DNA from: M3007 sp964539805
GTDB lineage: Bacteria; Bacteroidota; Bacteroidia; Chitinophagales; Saprospiraceae
Direction: 5' to 3'
Assembly: GCA_964539805.1 (NCBI GenBank)
Contig: CAZIKN010000001.1
Coordinates: 62,001 to 126,000 of the forward strand
DNA: 64,000 nucleotides
Shown: positions 8,851 to 15,386 of the stretch, in pieces
How positions within the stretch are numbered: position 1 is the stretch's first letter
Layout: each line of letters opens with the position of its first letter
The notes under the pieces: model-generated
Database searches by the model: none
Told to the model about the DNA's origin: nothing
The model's input: only the letters and a program-made list of their open reading frames with translations
Translations under genes and position numbers: made by a program

Positions 8851-10274
8851 TTGGCGAGTTTTTTACGGTTATATATCTTTTTGCACCAGCCGCTCAATTG
8901 TTTTACGGTGTCGGCGAGGGCGGTGTCGGGGTTGTCCTGCTTATCCATGGCTGTCAGGTTGCGCGGCAGGGTGGTGGCCTTGAGTTCGTCGGGCAAAGTG
9001 CCTTCCCAGGGGCAGGAGCGCATCAGCAGAGGGATAACGGTTGCTTCTTTTGCTTCGTGCCGGCGGAGCGCAAGCTGGAGTTGACACTCATAAATCCGGT
9101 CAGAACCAAAAAAACTGTCCGTAATCAGGGGCAAAATAATGTCGGCGGCCTCGATGCGTTGGGCGATTTCCTGCTCTGTGTCGGTACCGGGCAGGAGTTG
9201 GCTCTCGTCCCAGGTTTCTATAAATTCCGTGCGTCTTATGGGGTTGAGTTGCACATCCAAGGCCGTTTTTACCGCTTCGTCTTCGGGGGCGTACATCAGA
9301 AAAACTTTGAGTTTGCCCGATGTCGGGGCGGTCACGGTTTCAGGTTGTGCAAGGGCGGCCTGTATTTCGCTCAAAAACTGTTCGGCGGGCGTATCCACGA
9401 AGCGCACATCAAAATTGTTGCTGTAAAAAAAGCGGGTCAGTGCGCCGATGTCCCCGGGGTTTTGCAGGGCGTAGGTTTCTTTTTGCCGTTGGTATCGCCC
9501 AATGAGGTGCATGATCAGGCGCAGGTGCCATTCATTGAAATCAAAACCAAGGAAAATAAAGGTTTTGTCAAACTGCTGGGCGGTATTTTTGCCCTTGACC
9601 GAGGTAAAATGGATGGCCACCTTATTCGGGATACCCGCCGTATTTTCCTGCTGCAAAATGGCATCCAGAAAGGCCAGCTGGTCGCGTTCAGTGACGATCA
9701 TGGAGTCCGGTTGTTCCGCCGACCCGAACAATTGATAAATCAGCGGCGCGTCGGCGCGTATCTCCTCGTCCTTGAATTGAATGCTGTTGTTATGCGTCGG
9801 GTTGGCGTAGTGGTAATAAAAACGCTTGGTATCCAACTTGTTTTCGTCATTAAAGGCATATTCCAAATAGGGCGCGTGATCAGTCTCTATGATAAAATGG
9901 AAGGGCATTTTGGCCAACTGCCGATACACGGGAAAATCGGTGAAGGCGTATTGGTCGTAAAACCCGGCGATGAGGTTGTAGAGTTCCGTCCGGGCATTTT
10001 CGTCTGAAAAGGAAGCCCTTTTTTGCCGCTCTTGCACAAAAATGGTGTCTTCCAGTTTCTCGGCAATATAGGCAAGGCTCGGATCGGGCAGCAAGGTTAA
10101 TTGCGGGTCGCGACGGTGGAGTTCTTCCGCCAAATGATCACGGAGGAGATTTTGGAGCGAAATGCGCTGCCCGTTGCGCATCATGGTGATCGCTGCTGGA
10201 CCGAGTACAAGTATGGTTCGGCCGTTATGGATGTTTCGGACAAGGGCGGTCCAGTTTTGGTTGTATTCAGACAT
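8847..10274 (-). CDS. SIR2-like and TIR two-domain protein, first gene of the STAND operon
   Basis: From the chosen start MSEYNQNW the protein has 475 residues. Residues about 10-300 resemble the SIR2_2 fold: ILVLGPAA (21-28), HFIIETDHAPYLE (126-138), PLIYQLFGS (177-185), TERDQLAFL, and KTFIFLGFDFNEWHLRL (237-253). Residues 321-465 are a TIR domain: KVFLMYAPEDE, TWDESQLLPGTD, ADIILPLITDSFFGSD and a VIPLLMRSCPW strand. Both folds are NAD+-consuming effectors or NAD-binding modules in bacterial antiphage systems. By eye, the SIR2 catalytic His (LHG) is Phe183 and the usual TIR catalytic Glu aligns with Gln398, so activity is uncertain. A longer frame starts at 10418, but a TATATTTG element at 10337-10344 lies inside it and favours the 10274 start. 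The gene ends overlapping the STAND gene by four bases. Confidence 0.8.
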   Translation of the reverse strand: MSEYNQNWTALVRNIHNGRTILVLGPAAITMMRNGQRISLQNLLRDHLAEELHRRDPQLTLLPDPSLAYIAEKLEDTIFVQERQKRASFSDENARTELYNLIAGFYDQYAFTDFPVYRQLAKMPFHFIIETDHAPYLEYAFNDENKLDTKRFYYHYANPTHNNSIQFKDEEIRADAPLIYQLFGSAEQPDSMIVTERDQLAFLDAILQQENTAGIPNKVAIHFTSVKGKNTAQQFDKTFIFLGFDFNEWHLRLIMHLIGRYQRQKETYALQNPGDIGALTRFFYSNNFDVRFVDTPAEQFLSEIQAALAQPETVTAPTSGKLKVFLMYAPEDEAVKTALDVQLNPIRRTEFIETWDESQLLPGTDTEQEIAQRIEAADIILPLITDSFFGSDRIYECQLQLALRRHEAKEATVIPLLMRSCPWEGTLPDELKATTLPRNLTAMDKQDNPDTALADTVKQLSGWCKKIYNRKKLAK

Positions 10275-10336
10275 GAGCGGATTAGTTGGAAAAAGAATTT
10301 TGATTATATTATCCACGCTTGGCTTTTCGATTGCCA

Positions 10337-10344
10337 CAAATATA
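10337..10344 (-). promoter_or_regulatory. Candidate -7 promoter element of the SIR2/TIR-STAND-WD40 operon
   Basis: The minus strand reads TATATTTG, matching TAnnTTTG. It lies about 60 bases upstream of the ATG at 10274 and would give a normal 5' leader. It is the only good match I found between the operon and the divergent gene at 10490. No matching -33 element is obvious. Confidence 0.35.
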
Positions 10345-10489
10345 TGTTGCAAATGGTATTCCATCTTCTTTTCTGTTCCCGTTTCTTTGACCATCAATCC
10401 GGGTATAAATTGAATCATTCCCCCACATGACGGATGTCATTTTTTTCCCCTGATAAGATACCTTTATTTGTCCTACAAACCTTTTATTT

Positions 10490-11107
10490 ATGCAAATACA
10501 ACGCATTTTTTACCATCTTACAGTGTTACTGACGGGCTGCCTTTTTGCCCTTGCGCCTGTATCCGCACAACAAGTGCCTAAAGCGCGGTATGCTACTTTA
10601 TCGGTCTTTAATGCCGCTACACAACTGCCTTTAGGCCAATTTTTCTCAAGGCCCATGCACCTCGGTGCTGTGGCGGGTATGGAGTTCCGATACAACCGCC
10701 ATGCAAGCAACCAGTGGTTTCAGACGGCTAAATTGGGCTTTTCGCATCACCGCTACGTGCAAAGCAGCATCCAGTTGTATTCGGAATTGGGTTATCGGCG
10801 ATCCATTTGGCGCGGCATCGGGGCTGAACTGCGCCTCGGTGGCGGTTACCTGCACGCCATCCCGGCCACCGAGATATTTACCTTGAAGGGCAATGCCTAT
10901 GAGAAAAAACGCAATTTCGGGCGACCTCAATTGATGACAGGTGGCGCATTGGGGCTGAGTTACACCCGGCAAAAGCGCGAAAAACCGCTCCGTTTTATGC
11001 TGGATTACCAGTTTTACCTGCAATTGCCCTTTGTCAAACAGTATGTCACCCTGCTGCCCAACACCTTGTTGCACGCGGGCGTAGCCGCACCACTTTCCAT
11101 TTTTTAA
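10490..11107 (+). CDS. Exported protein of unknown function, probable outer-membrane barrel
   Basis: This 205-residue protein has a clear signal peptide (residues 1-26, ending PVSAQ) and then alternating hydrophobic and aromatic strands with frequent Arg/Tyr girdles (KLGFSHHRYVQSS, YRRSIWRGIGAELRLGGGY, LRFMLDYQFYLQLPF). That suggests a small beta-barrel or periplasmic beta-protein. I do not recognise the family. It is divergent from the SIR2/TIR operon and is followed by a repeat element instead of another gene, so its neighbours give no functional clue. Confidence 0.7.
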   Translation: MQIQRIFYHLTVLLTGCLFALAPVSAQQVPKARYATLSVFNAATQLPLGQFFSRPMHLGAVAGMEFRYNRHASNQWFQTAKLGFSHHRYVQSSIQLYSELGYRRSIWRGIGAELRLGGGYLHAIPATEIFTLKGNAYEKKRNFGRPQLMTGGALGLSYTRQKREKPLRFMLDYQFYLQLPFVKQYVTLLPNTLLHAGVAAPLSIF

Positions 11108-11148
11108 ACCCGTGCTATTTACCACACAGGGTGATTAAGCAGGTAATA

Positions 11149-11471
11149 AACCACAAAAGTCACAAAAGGACACAAAAATTAATTGCAGGATAATGAACCA
11201 CGAAAGGACACAAAAATTAATTGCAGGATAATGAACCACAAAAGGACACAAAAGGACACAAAAATTAATTGCANNNNNNNNNNNNNNNNNNNNNNNNNNN
11301 NNNNNNNNNNNNNNNNNNNNNNNNNNNNNNNNNNNNNNNNNNNNNNNNNNNNNNNNNNNNNNNNNNNNNNNNNCACAAAAGGACATAAAAATTAATTGCA
11401 GGATAATGAACCACAAAAGGACACAAAAATCGCAACGTGCACCTTGGTGCCCTTTTGTGGCTTTTGTGGTT
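11149..11471. repeat. Intergenic repeat element with 25-bp inverted ends and internal 38-48-bp direct repeats
   Basis: The ends 11149-11173 (AACCACAAAAGTCACAAAAGG...) and 11447-11471 are inverted copies of each other, 23 of 25 bases matching. Between them the motif TTAATTGCA recurs at 11179, 11217, 11265 and 11392, with spacing 38 or 48 bp where measurable; each unit also carries GAACCAC(A/G)AAAGGACACAAA. Open frames here are repetitive translations of the repeat, not genes. No transposase is present, so it resembles a MITE-like or REP-like non-autonomous element. The 100-N gap hides part of the array. Confidence 0.75.
11274..11373. other. Assembly gap of 100 N inside the intergenic repeat
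   Basis: Exactly 100 Ns between two copies of the AATTAATTGCA repeat. This is a scaffold placeholder; the real number of repeat units is unknown. Confidence 0.95.
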
Positions 11472-11485
11472 AAAAATTAAATACC

Positions 11486-12664
11486 ATGACAAAACTGAAA
11501 TCTGTGCTGCTGCTTGTTGTTGCAGCCCTATTGTTGCCCTTTTCTTGCCGCAAAGCGGACATCGGTCATACCGAAATGTGCAACGGCACACCCGGAAAGG
11601 CCCACCCCAAGGCAGCCTTGTACCAGGCCGTTTTGGAGGAGTACACCGCCAAAGGACTGCCCGGCATCTCGGCCCTGATCCGCGATGCAAACGGAGTCTG
11701 GACGGGCGCCTCTGGCAAAGCCGACATCTCAAAAAATGTGGATATGGCCCCCTGTACGGTATCCAAAGCGGCCAGTCTGACCAAAACCTTTGTGGCCACA
11801 CTCGCCCTGAAATTGGTGGAAGAAGGTAAATTTGGCCTTGACGACCCACTGACCCAATGGCTCCCCTCCGAAGTGCTGGATCGGGTGAAAAATGCCAAAT
11901 CCTGCAGCGTCCGCCAATTGCTCAACCATACCACAGGCATCGCGGACGTGATTGACGACAACAAGTTTTACCTCGCGGTGCTGAACGACCCCGACAAAAA
12001 ATGGTCGCCCGAGGAGTTGATCCCATTTGTGTATGGTGACGAGCCTACTTTTGAATCAGGCAAGGGTATCTCCTACTCCAACACCAATTTTTTGTTGCTG
12101 GCTATGGTCATCAACAAGGCCACGGGGCAAGACCACGGGCGTCTGTTGCGCGAAAAAGTGCTGCTCCCCCTCCGGCTCGATCAGACGTTTTACTACTGGC
12201 ATGATGATGTGCCGGCCACTACGGCACAGGGCTATTTTGACCTTTACAACAATGGAACGATCCTGAACATGACCAATTACAACACGGGCAGTGGCAATGG
12301 CTACGGCGGGCTCTACTCCAATGTGTTTGATTTACAAACATTTATAGAGGCTTTGGTGCGCAACAAAACAGTGCTTTCCCCCAAAAGCATGGATCAAATG
12401 CTGACGTTCACCGCGCCCGAGGGAGAATCCAACCGCGCAAACGGGCTGGGCATTTTTAAGGATTTCCTTGAGCGCGCTCCCGATCAGTTTGCGTACGGCC
12501 ACCGCGGCCGCGACCTTGGCTATACGGCCGATATGTACTGGTTCCCGAACCAGGACTATACCATTACCTACTTGGTCAACTATGGCACAGATGCCAAAAG
12601 TGAATTGCGCCAGTCTTTTTATGATTTTAGAAAGGCATTGGTGGATGCTATGATGAAACCATGA
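11486..12664 (+). CDS. Serine beta-lactamase-fold lipoprotein (class C/DD-peptidase-like hydrolase)
   Basis: A 392-residue protein of the beta-lactamase-related serine hydrolase family (Pfam Beta-lactamase type). It begins with a lipoprotein signal whose lipobox LLPFSC places the modified Cys at residue 21, so it is probably membrane-anchored on the periplasmic side. The nucleophile motif is SLTK (Ser97, Lys100) and the second motif is YSN (197-199). A HRG near residue 333 (YGHRGRDLGY) takes the place of the third KTG/HxG motif. LLNHTTGI after the first motif is also typical. Members include D-aminopeptidases, esterases and lactamase relatives, so the substrate cannot be told. It stands alone after the repeat element, and its ATG is 14 bases beyond the right inverted end. 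Confidence 0.85.
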   Translation: MTKLKSVLLLVVAALLLPFSCRKADIGHTEMCNGTPGKAHPKAALYQAVLEEYTAKGLPGISALIRDANGVWTGASGKADISKNVDMAPCTVSKAASLTKTFVATLALKLVEEGKFGLDDPLTQWLPSEVLDRVKNAKSCSVRQLLNHTTGIADVIDDNKFYLAVLNDPDKKWSPEELIPFVYGDEPTFESGKGISYSNTNFLLLAMVINKATGQDHGRLLREKVLLPLRLDQTFYYWHDDVPATTAQGYFDLYNNGTILNMTNYNTGSGNGYGGLYSNVFDLQTFIEALVRNKTVLSPKSMDQMLTFTAPEGESNRANGLGIFKDFLERAPDQFAYGHRGRDLGYTADMYWFPNQDYTITYLVNYGTDAKSELRQSFYDFRKALVDAMMKP

Positions 12665-12672
12665 TACCTTTG
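12665..12672 (+). promoter_or_regulatory. Candidate -7 promoter element of the DinB-like gene
   Basis: TACCTTTG matches TAnnTTTG and ends 24 bases before the ATG at 12697. A TTG at 12638-12640 is a possible but rather distant -33 element. Confidence 0.4.
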
Positions 12673-12696
12673 TCGGCCATTATCAATTGACAATAT

Positions 12697-13527
12697 ATGA
12701 TACCCGTCATACATCTTTTCCCTAAAATAGATGCGAAACTGATTGAACTGCTCCAATCTTTGACCGCTAATGATTGGGAAAAACAAAGCATTGCCCCTCT
12801 ATGGACGGTCAAGGATATTGCAGCGCATTTGTTGGACGGAAATATCAGGGCAATTTCCATGTTAAGAGACCATTATTTTGGAGTAAAGCCCGAAGCGATC
12901 CATAACTACCGGGACTTGGTGCAATACTTAAACAACTTGAATGCCGACTGGGTGCATGCCCTTAAAAGGGTAAGCCCGAAGATGTTGATTGACCTATTGG
13001 AGCATACGGGCAAGTCCTATGTTGCGCTGTTAGAGGCGTTGGACCCAAATGCTCCTGCAATGTTTGCCGTTGCCTGGGCAGGAGAGGATACGTCCGCCAA
13101 TTGGTTTCACATAGCGAGGGAATATACGGAAAAATGGCATCACCAGCAACAGATCAGGTTGGCTGTAGGTAAAACTGAAGCACTTTATTCAAAGGAATTC
13201 TATTTCCCTTATTTGGATACTTCAATGCGGGCTTTGCCCCATCATTACCAAGGCGTAAAAGGCGAAAAGCAGGAAAGCATACAGTTCAGTATCATCACTG
13301 CCGATGAAACCTACCACTGGTTTTTACAATCAGATGGTCAAAAATGGGTCTTAAAAGAGACAGTAGCCAATGAACCAAGCAGTGTAGTACAAATCAACGG
13401 CGACATTGCCTGGCGCATTTTTACCAAGGGCATTGCTCGCGAGGAGGCACTAAAAGAGATAGACATAAGTGGAAAGACAGAAATTGGGATCAAAATTGTG
13501 GATATGTTGGCCATAATGGCCTTGTAG
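12697..13527 (+). CDS. DinB/mycothiol-dependent maleylpyruvate isomerase-like protein
   Basis: A 276-residue soluble protein whose N-terminal half resembles the maleylpyruvate isomerase N-terminal / DinB four-helix bundle: an early LLQSLTANDWEKQS...WTVKDIAAHLLDG with the conserved Trp and His, and a later AREYTEKWHHQQQIR with the histidines expected for a metal triad (His47-type, then His147/148-type by eye). These metalloproteins use thiol cofactors or act as general thiol-transferases. The C-terminal 90 residues look like an SCP2-type lipid or sterol-binding fold (VVQINGDIAWRIFTKG), as in related actinobacterial proteins. No signal peptide. It is transcribed alone and convergent with the thioesterase gene. 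Confidence 0.7.
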   Translation: MIPVIHLFPKIDAKLIELLQSLTANDWEKQSIAPLWTVKDIAAHLLDGNIRAISMLRDHYFGVKPEAIHNYRDLVQYLNNLNADWVHALKRVSPKMLIDLLEHTGKSYVALLEALDPNAPAMFAVAWAGEDTSANWFHIAREYTEKWHHQQQIRLAVGKTEALYSKEFYFPYLDTSMRALPHHYQGVKGEKQESIQFSIITADETYHWFLQSDGQKWVLKETVANEPSSVVQINGDIAWRIFTKGIAREEALKEIDISGKTEIGIKIVDMLAIMAL

Positions 13528-13570
13528 ATCATTATGGTAGCCTCATAAAAAGTTAATAGCGTAATTAGAA

Positions 13571-13996
13571 TCATTCCTTCTTTTCAGGCATCAACCACCG
13601 CCGCAGCACCGCCTTGGCTTGCTCAGACAATGGCATAGGCTGGCCATCGGCCACTTGTACAATGGTGCTTTCGGCATCGGCTACACAGGCACCCTTTTGA
13701 AATAATTTTTGGTAAACTTTAATGGAACTATTCCCAATTTTTAGGATTCCTGTGCCTATATCCACCCGACCAGGCCACATTATTTCCTTTTTCAAATGAA
13801 GCGTCAGGGAGGCAAGCACAAAACTGGAATGCTCCGTGAACGAAGGAAAATCAGGGTGATAAAGAAATTCTACCCGGCCGGTCTCCAAAAAAGTAGCAAA
13901 TACGGCATTGTTCACATGTCCCTGCCTGTCGGTATCTGCGTAGCGGATTTTTTCAAACGTTATAAGCGGGAACGCATCTAAGGGTAAATCATTCAT
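13571..13996 (-). CDS. Acyl-CoA thioesterase, 4-hydroxybenzoyl-CoA thioesterase (hotdog) family
   Basis: A 141-residue hotdog-fold protein. The motif RYADTDRQGHVNNAVFATFLE (residues 18-38) is the signature of the 4HBT/YbgC type, with the Asp of DTDxxGHVNN as the catalytic acid. It should hydrolyse acyl-CoA thioesters in the cytoplasm; the natural substrate is not apparent. Its length is typical. Its start codon is immediately preceded (on the minus strand) by an array of six 8-bp repeats, which may affect its leader. It is convergent with the DinB-like gene and follows the LacI-type gene on the same strand with 76 bases between them. Confidence 0.88.
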   Translation of the reverse strand: MNDLPLDAFPLITFEKIRYADTDRQGHVNNAVFATFLETGRVEFLYHPDFPSFTEHSSFVLASLTLHLKKEIMWPGRVDIGTGILKIGNSSIKVYQKLFQKGACVADAESTIVQVADGQPMPLSEQAKAVLRRWLMPEKKE

Positions 13997-14004
13997 GGGT
14001 AAAT

Positions 14005-14052
14005 GTGATAATGTGATAATGTGATAATGTGATAATGTGATAATGTGATAAT
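14005..14052. repeat. Six perfect tandem copies of the 8-bp unit GTGATAAT
   Basis: Six uninterrupted copies, with a further degenerate copy at 14060-14069. The array lies in the leader of the thioesterase gene (ATG at 13996, minus strand) and just downstream of the LacI-type gene. The same unit recurs at 24311-24325 and 62639-62692. Confidence 0.95.
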
Positions 14053-14072
14053 TTTGGGAATGTGATAATATT

Positions 14073-15158
14073 CTAGATCATTTTCATGGCCACTTGCTGC
14101 TGTTTCAGGTAGTAATTCATATTTTCCGCTACTACAATATCCAGGGGTAAAAACTGGGTTTTGGACGGTATTTCTTTGAGAAACAGTAATTTATACAAAC
14201 TAATAATACCTTGATAACCTTGTTCAATCGGGTTTTGATTGATCAAAAAATTGATCTTGTTAGCACTTAGATGCTGGATATTGGCCGGAATGAGGTCAAA
14301 GCCCACAATAACAAACTTGTGAAGTTCTTCTTCATCAAGGCAGTCTATCACTTTATAAGCCCTGGAGTTGGTGACAAATATGCCGCCAACTTGCGAGGGG
14401 CCTTTGGTAAAAGCAGAAAGATAAGCTTTGAGTTTGCTTCTATTGTCAAAATCATCAAAGTTGCTGGAAAACACTGCTATATCTTGGTGGGGATGATTGG
14501 CAAAATAGTAGCGGAAACCGCGCTCTTTTTCCATCAGGTGACGGGCATTGGTCACGCCTTTTTCCAAGTTGAGCACTAAGGCAGGCTCGCCAGCGCGCAA
14601 GGCAAAGTTGAGGAGGCGTGCCGCCAGCACCCCGCTCTGAAAACTATCCTGACCAATATAGGCTGTTAGGTGCGGATGCTCCAAAAAGGTATTGATGAGC
14701 ACTACCGGCAGTTTTATCTTTTCACAATTATCCAATACCAAACTGCCCTCGCGCCCGAACAATGGCGGGAACAACAGCCCATCGGGCGGCTGGCGAAGTA
14801 CCTGCGCTGATTTTTCGATAAAATCATCCGGGCTGAAGAGGTCAAAAAAAACGATTTCCACCGCGATGCCATAGTGCTTGACCGACTGATAAGCCTGCTG
14901 TACTCCTCTGAAGGGCTGCTCCCAATATGGATCAAACTTGTGGTCGGGCAGTAACGCTACTATACGGATTTGCTTGTTGAAAGCTAAAGCACTGGCAATC
15001 AGGTTGCGCTCGTAGCCAAGTTCGTCCATAACCGCCAAAACCTTGTTGCGCACCGCTTCGGCCACATTGCCCCTGTTGTGCAGCACACGATCCACTGTGC
15101 CCGTTGACACTCCTGCTTTTAAGGCTATATCCTTGATTCTAACGCGGCTGTTTTTCAT
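14073..15158 (-). CDS. LacI-family transcriptional regulator
   Basis: A 361-residue repressor-type protein. Residues 6-30 (RIKDIALKAGVSTGTVDRVLHNRG) are the LacI helix-turn-helix with the hinge following (YERNLIASALA). Residues about 65-350 are a periplasmic-binding-protein-like type 1 sensor domain (IRIVALLPDHKFDPYWEQPFRGV, TAYIGQDSFQSGVLAARLL, GIFVTNSRAYKVI). This subgroup with LLPDHKFDPYW usually senses sugars. It is divergent from nagB-PIG-L, with 228 bases between the start codons and a perfect 12-bp palindrome in that gap, so it probably controls amino-sugar use, and possibly itself. The ligand is not known. Confidence 0.9.
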   Translation of the reverse strand: MKNSRVRIKDIALKAGVSTGTVDRVLHNRGNVAEAVRNKVLAVMDELGYERNLIASALAFNKQIRIVALLPDHKFDPYWEQPFRGVQQAYQSVKHYGIAVEIVFFDLFSPDDFIEKSAQVLRQPPDGLLFPPLFGREGSLVLDNCEKIKLPVVLINTFLEHPHLTAYIGQDSFQSGVLAARLLNFALRAGEPALVLNLEKGVTNARHLMEKERGFRYYFANHPHQDIAVFSSNFDDFDNRSKLKAYLSAFTKGPSQVGGIFVTNSRAYKVIDCLDEEELHKFVIVGFDLIPANIQHLSANKINFLINQNPIEQGYQGIISLYKLLFLKEIPSKTQFLPLDIVVAENMNYYLKQQQVAMKMI

Positions 15159-15305
15159 GACAACTGATGTTCAAATGGGCAAATGTACACGGCTTTGGCC
15201 CCGCCAACAAGCATATAGGGATTTTTCAGGTCGGTGATCTCCATTTAATTGATCATGCTGACAAAATATGGTGTTTTATACCTTTTGGATCAAAAAAAAC
15301 TTACC

Positions 15306-15317
15306 GTGTGCGCACAC
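15306..15317. promoter_or_regulatory. Perfect palindrome GTGTGCGCACAC, candidate LacI-type operator
   Basis: A perfect 12-bp palindrome with a central GC, the form of LacI-family operators. It lies between the divergent LacI-type gene and nagB, 18 bases upstream of the TAATTTTG element, so a bound repressor would cover the -33 region of the nagB promoter. Confidence 0.45.
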
Positions 15318-15334
15318 AATTTCAATAAAGTATA

Positions 15335-15342
15335 TAATTTTG
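15335..15342 (+). promoter_or_regulatory. Candidate -7 promoter element of nagB
   Basis: TAATTTTG matches TAnnTTTG and lies 44 bases upstream of the chosen nagB ATG at 15387. It also argues against the longer frame that begins at 15249. Confidence 0.4.
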
Positions 15343-15386
15343 TCCCAAAATCCATCCACATATATTTATCATATAGTCTAAAATTT

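Noticed and set aside
10275..10418. 48-residue N-terminal extension of the SIR2/TIR protein
   Set aside because: The likely promoter element lies inside it, and the SIR2-like fold begins just after MSEYNQNW.
11135..11416. Open frames across the repeat and N gap
   Set aside because: They translate to repeated LQLIFVSF segments and depend on the Ns; not genes.
11149..11471. Possible CRISPR array in the intergenic repeats
   Set aside because: Spacing is irregular (38 or 48 bp), the sequence between cores is itself repeated, and no cas genes are nearby.
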